A DNA stretch of 39,914 nucleotides, taken from positions 1-39,914 of the forward strand of contig JANYHJ010000009.1 in assembly GCA_025359135.1 (NCBI GenBank), read 5' to 3'. The notes beneath the pieces are model-generated. The model saw only the letters and a program-made list of their open reading frames with translations. It was not told the DNA's origin and ran no database searches. Below are positions 1 through 6,780 of this stretch, in pieces. How positions within the stretch are numbered: position 1 is the first letter of the stretch; each line of letters begins with the position of its first letter. A program made the translations under genes and the position numbers. Source of the DNA: Gemmatimonadota bacterium. Lineage in GTDB: Bacteria; Gemmatimonadota; Gemmatimonadetes; Gemmatimonadales; Gemmatimonadaceae.

Positions 1-79
1 GCCGCCCCGTTCGCTTTCTTCCGCGCATGAGCACCGCTTGACACCGATTGAGCTCCAATGAGCACCAGATGAGCACGGC

Positions 80-859
80 ATGCACCCGCTGCTGAGCGCA
101 GGACGGCGACTCGTGGTCGGCCATCGCGGCAATCGCGCGCATGCGCCCGAGAACACCATGCCGTCGTTCGCCGAAGCCGTGGCGCTCGGCGTCGACGCGG
201 TGGAGCTCGACGTGCACCTGTCGGCCGACGGCGTGGTCGTCGTGATGCACGATCCGACGGTGGACCGAACCACCAACGGCGCGGGCGCGGTGTCGCAGCT
301 GACGTGGGCTGAGCTGTCGACGCTGGATGCCGGGCACCGGTTCTCGACGGACCGTGGTCGCACCTGGCCGTGGCGCGATCGCGGCGTTCAGATCCCGCGA
401 TTCGCGGACGTGCTTGCGCAGTTCCCGGCGACGCCGTTCCTGATCGAGATCAAGGTGCCGGAGGCGGCACGGCCGCTTCGCCGCGTCATCGAGGCCGCCG
501 GCGCGACGGAGCGCTGCATCGTCGAATCATTTCATCACGCCGCCGGCCTGGAGTTCGCGGGCTCGGGCGTCGCGGTCGGTGCGTCGCAGCGCGACGTGAC
601 GGCGCTCCTGCCTCGCGCGATCATGCGGCTGTCGGCGCCGCACGTGGGCTTCGCCTTCATGGCCATTCCGCCGTGGCACATGGGGATTCCCGTGCCCGTG
701 GGCGGCATGGTGGCTGCCACGCGCGCCGCCGGTGCGCCCGTGCATGTCTGGACCGTGAACGACGTGTCGACAGCCGAGCGGCTCTGGACCAAGGGAGTGA
801 CCGCGATCATCACCGACGATCCGAAGCTGCTGCTACCGCTCCGGCAACGGACCGCATGA
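80..859 (+). CDS. Glycerophosphodiester phosphodiesterase (GDPD family)
   Basis: Predicted cytoplasmic enzyme of 259 aa that hydrolyses glycerophosphodiesters to glycerol-3-phosphate and an alcohol. The GDPD TIM-barrel signature is clear: GHRG near the N-terminus with catalytic His15, PENT at 23-26, the metal-binding pair Glu42 and Asp44 in AVELDVH, and the second catalytic His57 in MHDP. The C-terminal strand VHVWTVND and the ITDDP end are also typical. Length fits the UgpQ-like family. No signal peptide is seen. The ATG has no obvious Shine-Dalgarno sequence. The stop overlaps the next start (ATGA), so the two genes are probably co-translated. The exact substrate is unknown. Confidence 0.9.
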   Translation: MHPLLSAGRRLVVGHRGNRAHAPENTMPSFAEAVALGVDAVELDVHLSADGVVVVMHDPTVDRTTNGAGAVSQLTWAELSTLDAGHRFSTDRGRTWPWRDRGVQIPRFADVLAQFPATPFLIEIKVPEAARPLRRVIEAAGATERCIVESFHHAAGLEFAGSGVAVGASQRDVTALLPRAIMRLSAPHVGFAFMAIPPWHMGIPVPVGGMVAATRAAGAPVHVWTVNDVSTAERLWTKGVTAIITDDPKLLLPLRQRTA

Positions 860-1641
860 CGCTTCCGCCCAAGGTCGAGAGCGCTGCGCGCGGCGTCGTG
901 TTGGCGGTGGCAAGCTGGGTGCTGGCGATCCTGCTGGGCATGCGCTCGATCGTTGGATCCGGCGACGCGCTCCCCTTGCTGGCCTTCGTCTGCGCTGGCA
1001 TGGCACTCGGCACGCTCGGACGCGAACGCGTGATGTTCCGGGTTCTCGCCGTGCTGGTGACGTGCGTGATGATCGCGGGGCTGACGCCGATGGTGCCGTG
1101 GGTCGGGCGCCAGATCATGCGCACGGATGCCGAGCAGGCGGTGAGCGCCGTGGTCGTGCTCGGCGCCGACATTACCGGCGACGGACGCGTCGGCGAGGTG
1201 GCCCTCTCGCGGATGCTCTCCGGCTTCGCGCACACCAGCACGAGCGACTCGACTCCGTTGGTCTTCTCGGTCGTGCGGCGCTCGCCGTTCGACACGCTGA
1301 GTACGGAGCGTGACATCCGGCGGCTCGTGGCGCTGGTCGGGGGCCGGCCGGTGCTGCTCCTGCGCGACGTGTTCACGACGCACGACGAGGCGCTGGAAGT
1401 CCATGTCCTCGCCAAGCGACACGGCTGGACACGCGTGGCCGTGGTGACGTCGCCGGCGCACTCGGGCCGCGCCTGCCGGACGTTCGAGACGGTGGGGCTG
1501 CAGGTGGCATGCTGGCCCAGCGACGAGCGCGGGGCACGGGTGGCGCGGGCGGACTCGATCCTCGAGCGGATCCTCGCCACGGCACCGGTGCTATACGAAT
1601 TGCTGGGCTGGACCTCGTACCGGGTGCGGGGCTGGGTCTGA
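856..1641 (+). CDS. YdcF/ElyC-like DUF218 membrane protein
   Basis: 261 aa. The start at 856 is set by an ATGA overlap with the upstream gene; a longer open frame exists but would overlap that gene throughout. Three hydrophobic segments (about 13-30, 39-58 and 63-80) are followed by a soluble domain. This opens with VVVLGAD and later has THDEALE and VTSPAHSGRACRTF, matching the layout of DUF218 (YdcF, SanA, ElyC): a nucleotide-binding-like fold linked in other bacteria to envelope or peptidoglycan-precursor functions. Biochemical role not known. The pairing with a GDPD gene would suit a membrane or lipid-carrier role, which is inference. Confidence 0.7.
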   Translation: MTLPPKVESAARGVVLAVASWVLAILLGMRSIVGSGDALPLLAFVCAGMALGTLGRERVMFRVLAVLVTCVMIAGLTPMVPWVGRQIMRTDAEQAVSAVVVLGADITGDGRVGEVALSRMLSGFAHTSTSDSTPLVFSVVRRSPFDTLSTERDIRRLVALVGGRPVLLLRDVFTTHDEALEVHVLAKRHGWTRVAVVTSPAHSGRACRTFETVGLQVACWPSDERGARVARADSILERILATAPVLYELLGWTSYRVRGWV

Positions 1642-1701
1642 TCCCCCTGCAGGATGCCCCGGAACGACTATCTTCCCACTGTCCCCTTCCCGGACCTGAC
1701 G

Positions 1702-2229
1702 ATGCGCCACCTTCGCCCCGCCCTCGCCACCGCCCTCGTGCTCGCGCTGCCCGCCATGGCGCAGGCGCAGTACGGCGGCGGCTACAACAGTGGCCGCCCG
1801 ATGGGCAGCCGTACGGGCGGCATGCCGAATTCCGAACCGATGGAACCGCGCACCGACGCCGGCCCCAAGAGCGAGGAGCTGGTGGACATCAAGCCGTTCC
1901 TCAAGGGCGTCAAGTTGCAGCCCGCGCAGGACACGGCCATCCGCATGGTGCGCGAGCGCTACGAGCCGCAGCTGTTGCCGATCTACGATTGGCTTCGCGA
2001 CCAGATGGTGCGCAGGCAGAAGGGGGGCGAAGTGGATGAGGCGTTGGTGCGGAAGAAGTTCGACCGCATCGAGGGGCTCAAGAAGAAGGAGCTCGACGAG
2101 ATCCGTCCCATCCTGACGGCGGAGCAGCTCGTGCGCTTCGAGAAGAACGTGGCCGAGGAGCAGGAGACGGAGCGCGCGGTGGCGGCTCGAGCGGAAGGCA
2201 ATCGCGATCGGCGGCGTCCGCCGCGCTAG
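1702..2229 (+). CDS. Small secreted Spy/CpxP-like helical protein
   Basis: 175 aa from the ATG at 1702, which begins directly with a signal peptide (RHLRPALATALVLALPAMAQA); the open frame extends 16 codons further upstream, but those residues do not look like a signal. The mature protein has a Gly/Ser/Pro-rich start and then about 110 residues of charged helix (QDTAIRMVRERYEPQL, then LKKKELDEIRPILTAEQLVRFEK). The pattern of charged helices ending in LTxEQxxxFE is common to Spy/CpxP-type periplasmic proteins. The LTxxQ motif is only partly conserved, so the family call is tentative. Its stop overlaps the stop of the convergent downstream gene by 4 bp. Confidence 0.55.
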   Translation: MRHLRPALATALVLALPAMAQAQYGGGYNSGRPMGSRTGGMPNSEPMEPRTDAGPKSEELVDIKPFLKGVKLQPAQDTAIRMVRERYEPQLLPIYDWLRDQMVRRQKGGEVDEALVRKKFDRIEGLKKKELDEIRPILTAEQLVRFEKNVAEEQETERAVAARAEGNRDRRRPPR

Positions 2230-3377
2230 GTCGGGCTGACGCCTGTGGTCGGTGGACGCGCTCGCGTCCACCGACCGGCGGCGAGGACGAGGCCTGCATA
2301 GCAGATCAGCAGCAGTACGCGTACGGACCAGGTCGCGGCCACGTTCATGATGGGCCGCGATTCTGTTGGCGCCACGCCGTCCCAGCGGACCACCGGGTTG
2401 AGCCAAAACGTGGTCGCGGCGTTCTCCACTTCGATGCGGACGTAGCTGTCGGCCGACCGCGCGACGTACGACGCCGCGCTGGTATCGTGAACGAGGGCCA
2501 GCTCGCGGCCGCTGTCGCCGACAAAGCGGATGCGCTTGGAGGTCGCGGCGAGTTCAACCGTGAGCGTGTCGCCGCGCATGCGCACCGCGCGCACGTCGTT
2601 GTCCATGCGCATGGCCGTGCCGCGCACCGCGAACTGCCGGCCCTGCTTGAGCGCGCCGAGCACGACGTTCGCGCGCGTGGACGGTGCGAGTACCATGGTC
2701 CAGACGCGGCCGAGGATGTCGGTCCGCGTGATGTCGTGGTTGTCGTCGGACCCGATGGCCCACGCCGCGTGTCCCGCCGAGAGCGCGGCGTCCCACTCCG
2801 CGGGCGAGTCACCGTAGCTGCTCATCGCCTCGATGAGGTCGTAGTTGCCGAGCGCGCGCAGGTCGTCGACCGTGTGCCCGTTTCGCATGACCGGGTGATT
2901 GATGACAGTGAGCGCGGTCGTGGGACGCAGCCGGTCGAGGATGAGCTGCCGGTCACTGAGCGTGCTGCCGAGTGGAAAGTCGAGCCAGTTGACCTCGCGC
3001 GCGCCGAGCGCGAGGCGATGCGACTTGGCGAGGGAGTATCCGTACTCGTAGGTAGGGATGAAAGTGGAATCGACGAGCGACGAGTCGATGGTGTGATAGT
3101 TGGAAATGCCGGCGATTTCGGCGCCCATCTGGCGGTAGGCAGCGCGCACCGCCGATGACGACTGGTGGCCGTTGGTGAGCCCGCCCCAGGCGACCGAATG
3201 CGCGTGGAAGTTGGCCTTGTGCCAGGTGGCGCCCGCAGGAGCCTCGTACGGGTTGTACCACTGCGCACCCGCGAACGGACGCGGAGCGGGAAAGTCGTAG
3301 ACGGCGCTCCAGGCGTACTCCGTGGCGAGGAGCACGACCGAAACGCCCAGCACCACGAGCAGCGTGCGGACGAGCAT
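2226..3377 (-). CDS. Membrane-anchored PHP-domain (metallo-phosphoesterase-like) protein
   Basis: 383 aa from the ATG at 3377. A longer frame to 3449 would run into the upstream gene, so the shorter start is preferred; it begins with a hydrophobic anchor (residues 5-19). The PHP fold is suggested by FHAHS with His58 and His60, then SNYHT, then a NHPV motif and IGSDDNHD, which are the usual metal-ligand stations of PHP domains. A second hydrophobic segment (WSVRVLLLICYAGLVLAAG) lies near the C-terminus, so the catalytic domain probably sits between two membrane anchors. It follows the beta-propeller gene by 40 bp, likely in one transcript. Substrate unknown. Confidence 0.7.
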   Translation of the reverse strand: MLVRTLLVVLGVSVVLLATEYAWSAVYDFPAPRPFAGAQWYNPYEAPAGATWHKANFHAHSVAWGGLTNGHQSSSAVRAAYRQMGAEIAGISNYHTIDSSLVDSTFIPTYEYGYSLAKSHRLALGAREVNWLDFPLGSTLSDRQLILDRLRPTTALTVINHPVMRNGHTVDDLRALGNYDLIEAMSSYGDSPAEWDAALSAGHAAWAIGSDDNHDITRTDILGRVWTMVLAPSTRANVVLGALKQGRQFAVRGTAMRMDNDVRAVRMRGDTLTVELAATSKRIRFVGDSGRELALVHDTSAASYVARSADSYVRIEVENAATTFWLNPVVRWDGVAPTESRPIMNVAATWSVRVLLLICYAGLVLAAGRWTRARPPTTGVSPT

Positions 3378-3417
3378 GCGACCGAGGGTCACGCGCGCTG
3401 CGAGCGGGTCAGGTGCG

Positions 3418-6400
3418 TCACGGCACCACGGCCGCGTTCGGCTTGGCACGTCGTGGAATGACCACGTGTGGAATCTTGGCCTTGGCGAAGAGCGCGTTGA
3501 ACTTGACGAGTTCCTCGTCGAAGATGCGGTCGATCTCCTTCTTGGCGGACATCCACTCGACTTCGAGGTCGGTGACGCGGAGCTTGAGGCCGCCGATGAC
3601 GGGCCCCTCCGTGCTCTCGGCCGTGCGGAAGGCGTAGCCCACTTGGCTCATGAGCTTGGGACTGTAGTTGACCACGTCCTGGAAGGTCTTGACCTTGGGC
3701 TGCACGAGGGTCGTTTCGGCTGCGGTGAGCGCGCCGGTCAGCAGCTTGCCCGCACTCAGGATTTCGGCGCCGTTCGGGTCGCGCGCCACGCGCTGGCCGC
3801 GCTCGCCGACCTGCGTGCGCACCTCGCGGATGGAGACAACGGCGTCCACCATCTCGTTGACCCGGTCGTAGAGCGCCTTCGTGACTGCCTCGGCTTCGCG
3901 CTGGTCCGCGTTGGCCACCGTGATGCGCGGGTCTGGTGCGACGACCACGCGCTGCTCCTGCGAGAGTCCCGCGGCGGTGAGGCGCACGACGTACTGGCCC
4001 GGTGGCACGACGTAGCCATCGGTGCCGAAGTCGCTGAGCATGCCGGGCACGGTGCGCATCGGTTCGCTGCGCAGATTCCACTGCACGCGGTTCAGTCCGG
4101 CTTTGGGTTCGAGCTTGCTGTACGGACTCGACCCGATGGGACGCGCGAGCGAATCGGCGCCCGGTTGGGTATGGAAGGTGCGGATGAGCTTGCCCGCGCC
4201 GTCGAGGATGTCGAGACGGAGCACGGCGGTCGAATCGGGCGTCTTGGCGAGATGATAGAAGAGCTGCGCGCCGTTGAACGGGTTCTTGCCCGGCTGGTAT
4301 TCGGCGCCGAAGCCGCCGCCCGGCAGGTAGATGGCTCGGCGCGGTGCGTAGAGATGCGCCGCGGCGGACATCGTCTGCTCGTTCATCTGCTCGAGCGCGG
4401 CAATGTCGTCGAGGATCCAGAAGGCACGGCCCTCGGTGCTGACAACGAGATCGCCGTCGCGCACCTGCAGGTCGGTGACGGGCACCGCGGGGAAGGTGGC
4501 CGGGAGCGGTTGCCACTTGTCACCGTCGTTGAACGAGATGTAGACGCCACGCTCAGTGCCGGCGTAGAGCAGGCCGCGGCGCACGGGATCTTCGCGGACC
4601 GCGCGCGTGATGAGATCAGCCGGGATGCCGGTGGTGATCCTCGTCCACGTCTTGCCGTAGTCGGTGGTGCGGAAGACGTACGGCGTTTCGTCGGCGTACT
4701 TGTAGCGCGTGAGCACGGCGTAGGCCTTGGCCGGATCGTGCGGCGAGACCTCGATGACATACGTGAGCGCGTGGCCCACACCTTTGGGCGTGACGTCGGT
4801 CCACGTGGCGCCACCGTCGCGCGTCACCTGCACCAAGCCATCGTCGGTGCCCACGTACATGACCTTGATGTCGTGCGGGCTCGGCGCGATCCAGTAGATC
4901 GTGTTGTAGACCTCGCCGCCCGCGCCCTCGTTGGTGATCGGCGCGCCGCCCAGCCCCTGCTTGTCCTTCTCGTTGCGGGTGAGGTCGGGACTCATCGGCG
5001 CCCAGTTGGTGCCGCCGTCGGTGGAACGGAAAACGACGTTGCCGCCGAAGTAGAGCACCTTGCGGTCGAGCGGGCTCGACGACACGGGCGCCGCCCAGTT
5101 GAAGCGGTACTTCTGCTGATCGCTCGGCATCGAGAGCCCGTTGGCGGCGTACGGCTGGATGGAGCGGCCGCGGCCCAGGATCATGTCGTGCTCCTCGATG
5201 ATGCCCTGGTAGCAGTTGGAGTAGACCTTGACCGGGTTTTGTGGATCGAAGGTGGGGACCGCGCTCTCGCAGCCGCCGATGTCGGTCCAGTCGCGCTCAC
5301 CGATGCCGCCGCGATTGGTGCGGCTCGCGGTCATCATCGACGAGTTGTCCTGCTGGCCGCCGTAGACGTGATACGGAAAGAGGGCGTCGGTGTTGACCCG
5401 ATAGAACTGCGCCGTGGGCTGGTTGTAGAGCGTGCTCCACGAGGCGCCGTCGTTCATCGTGACCTGCGCCCCGCCGTCATCAGCCTTGACCCAGATGCGC
5501 GTGTTGAGCGGATTGACCCAGAGTGCGTGATGGTCGCCGTGCTGCGTAGGGATGACGCTGAACGTCTTGCCACCGTCGGTGGACTTGAGCGCGGGCGAGT
5601 TCATGACGAAGACGCGCTCGGGGTCCTTCGGGTCGGCGATGAGATGGATGTAGTACCAGGCGCGCGCGCGGAGGGTGCGGTCGTCGTTCAACTTCGTCCA
5701 CGTGTCGCCGCCATCATCGGAGCGGAAGAAGCCGCCGTCCTCCGCCTCGATCATTGCAAAGACGCGTTCGGGATTCGCGGGCGAAACCTGAATGGACGCC
5801 TTGCCGATGAGCTTGGGGAGTCCCTTGGTGAGACGGGTCCACGTGTCGCCACCGTCGAGCGACTTCCAGAGGCCGGAGCCCGGGCCACCCGAGCGCACCT
5901 TCCACGGCAGGCGCTGGTGATCCCAGCTCGCGGTGTAGAGGACACGCGGGTTGGTCGGATCCATCGAGAGCTCTACCGGCCCCGAGATCGAGTCCACGTA
6001 GAAGATCTTCTTCCACGACTTGCCGCCGTCTGCGCTGCGATAGATGCCGCGCTCCGTGCTGGGCGCCCAACGCGTACCCTGCGCGGCCACATAGACAAGG
6101 TTCTCGTCCTGCGGCGACACGAGCACGCGCGAGATCGTCTTGGTCTTCTCGAGACCGAGGTGCGTCCAGCGCTTGCCGCCGTCGGTGCTCTTGTAGACGC
6201 CGTCGCCCTCGGAGCTCGAGACGCCGCGCACGGGCGCCTCGCCCATCCCCACATAGATCACGCGCGCGTTGCTGGGCGCGATGCCGATCGAGCCCACGGA
6301 CCCGGTCTTGAACCAACCGTCGGAGATGTTCTTCCAGCTGATGCCGGCGTCCTCGGTTTTCCAGACGCCGCCGCCCGTCGCTCCCATGTAGTACGTGAGG

Positions 6401-6630
6401 ATGTCCGTGGGGATGCCCGCCACCGTGGTGACACGCCCGCCGCGGAACGGGCCGATGTTGCGCCACTCGACACCTCGCACGTGCGTGGAATCGAGTGCGA
6501 TGCCGGCTGCGGTTGTCGTTGCTGTCTGCGCAGCGACACGTCCGCGCGCCTGCGCCTCGGTGGTTGTCGGTCTCACCCAAGGCAGCGCGATGAGGACGAG
6601 TGCGGCGACGAAGCGAGCGGTTGTGCGCAT
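3418..6630 (-). CDS. Secreted multi-repeat BNR/VPS10-type beta-propeller protein
   Basis: 1070 aa from the ATG at 6630, the first start followed by a signal peptide (TTARFVAALVLIALPWVRPT). At least eight Asp-box/BNR units of the form S-x-D-G-G-x-x-W occur (STDGGKRWTHL, SADGGKSWKKI, SLDGGDTWTRL, SDDGGDTWTKL, STDGGTNWAPM, TRDGGATWTDV, TTDYGKTWTRI), giving one or two beta-propellers over about residues 40-800. The C-terminal 250 residues resemble the sortilin-like tail domain seen in bacterial proteins of this class. These proteins are abundant in proteolytic soil bacteria and their ligands are unknown. A run of 11-bp repeats lies just upstream. Confidence 0.8.
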   Translation of the reverse strand: MRTTARFVAALVLIALPWVRPTTTEAQARGRVAAQTATTTAAGIALDSTHVRGVEWRNIGPFRGGRVTTVAGIPTDILTYYMGATGGGVWKTEDAGISWKNISDGWFKTGSVGSIGIAPSNARVIYVGMGEAPVRGVSSSEGDGVYKSTDGGKRWTHLGLEKTKTISRVLVSPQDENLVYVAAQGTRWAPSTERGIYRSADGGKSWKKIFYVDSISGPVELSMDPTNPRVLYTASWDHQRLPWKVRSGGPGSGLWKSLDGGDTWTRLTKGLPKLIGKASIQVSPANPERVFAMIEAEDGGFFRSDDGGDTWTKLNDDRTLRARAWYYIHLIADPKDPERVFVMNSPALKSTDGGKTFSVIPTQHGDHHALWVNPLNTRIWVKADDGGAQVTMNDGASWSTLYNQPTAQFYRVNTDALFPYHVYGGQQDNSSMMTASRTNRGGIGERDWTDIGGCESAVPTFDPQNPVKVYSNCYQGIIEEHDMILGRGRSIQPYAANGLSMPSDQQKYRFNWAAPVSSSPLDRKVLYFGGNVVFRSTDGGTNWAPMSPDLTRNEKDKQGLGGAPITNEGAGGEVYNTIYWIAPSPHDIKVMYVGTDDGLVQVTRDGGATWTDVTPKGVGHALTYVIEVSPHDPAKAYAVLTRYKYADETPYVFRTTDYGKTWTRITTGIPADLITRAVREDPVRRGLLYAGTERGVYISFNDGDKWQPLPATFPAVPVTDLQVRDGDLVVSTEGRAFWILDDIAALEQMNEQTMSAAAHLYAPRRAIYLPGGGFGAEYQPGKNPFNGAQLFYHLAKTPDSTAVLRLDILDGAGKLIRTFHTQPGADSLARPIGSSPYSKLEPKAGLNRVQWNLRSEPMRTVPGMLSDFGTDGYVVPPGQYVVRLTAAGLSQEQRVVVAPDPRITVANADQREAEAVTKALYDRVNEMVDAVVSIREVRTQVGERGQRVARDPNGAEILSAGKLLTGALTAAETTLVQPKVKTFQDVVNYSPKLMSQVGYAFRTAESTEGPVIGGLKLRVTDLEVEWMSAKKEIDRIFDEELVKFNALFAKAKIPHVVIPRRAKPNAAVVP

Positions 6631-6654
6631 GGACCTTGGGTGGCGTGAGGGAGA

Positions 6655-6716
6655 ACCGGGCAAGCACCGGACAAGTACCGGGCACGAACCGGGCACGAAC
6701 CGGGCACGAACCGGGA
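6655..6716. repeat. Five-and-a-half tandem 11-bp repeats
   Basis: Five units of 11 bp followed by a partial unit: two diverged copies (ACCGGGCAAGC, ACCGGACAAGT) and three identical copies (ACCGGGCACGA), then ACCGGGA. They lie between the terminator of the S9 peptidase gene and the start of the beta-propeller gene. The period is close to one helical turn, so a protein-binding array is conceivable, but replication slippage is the simpler explanation. Confidence 0.85.
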
Positions 6717-6758
6717 AAAAATGCGCGCCCCGCCGGAGGTCCCCAGCGGGGCGCGCAT
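6716..6758 (-). terminator. Intrinsic terminator of the S9 peptidase gene
   Basis: A perfect 12-bp inverted repeat, TGCGCGCCCCGC at 6722-6733 and its complement at 6746-6757, extends to 13 bp with A6721-T6758 around a 12-nt loop. Read on the minus strand it lies about 23 bp past the stop codon and is followed directly by six T residues (6721-6716). Confidence 0.9.
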
Positions 6759-6780
6759 CGGGCATCCAGCGACTAGTACG

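Noticed and set aside
1001-1020. TGGCAC occurrences inside coding sequences (for example near 1000 and in the PHP and lipoxygenase genes) as sigma-54 promoters
   Set aside because: They lack a TGC box at the required spacing or lie far inside genes.
3322-6648. An 1108-codon open frame on the plus strand opposite the beta-propeller gene
   Set aside because: High GC leaves few stops in antisense. Its translation is low-complexity Arg/Val/Glu/His-rich with no recognisable domain, while the opposite strand has a signal peptide and clear BNR repeats.
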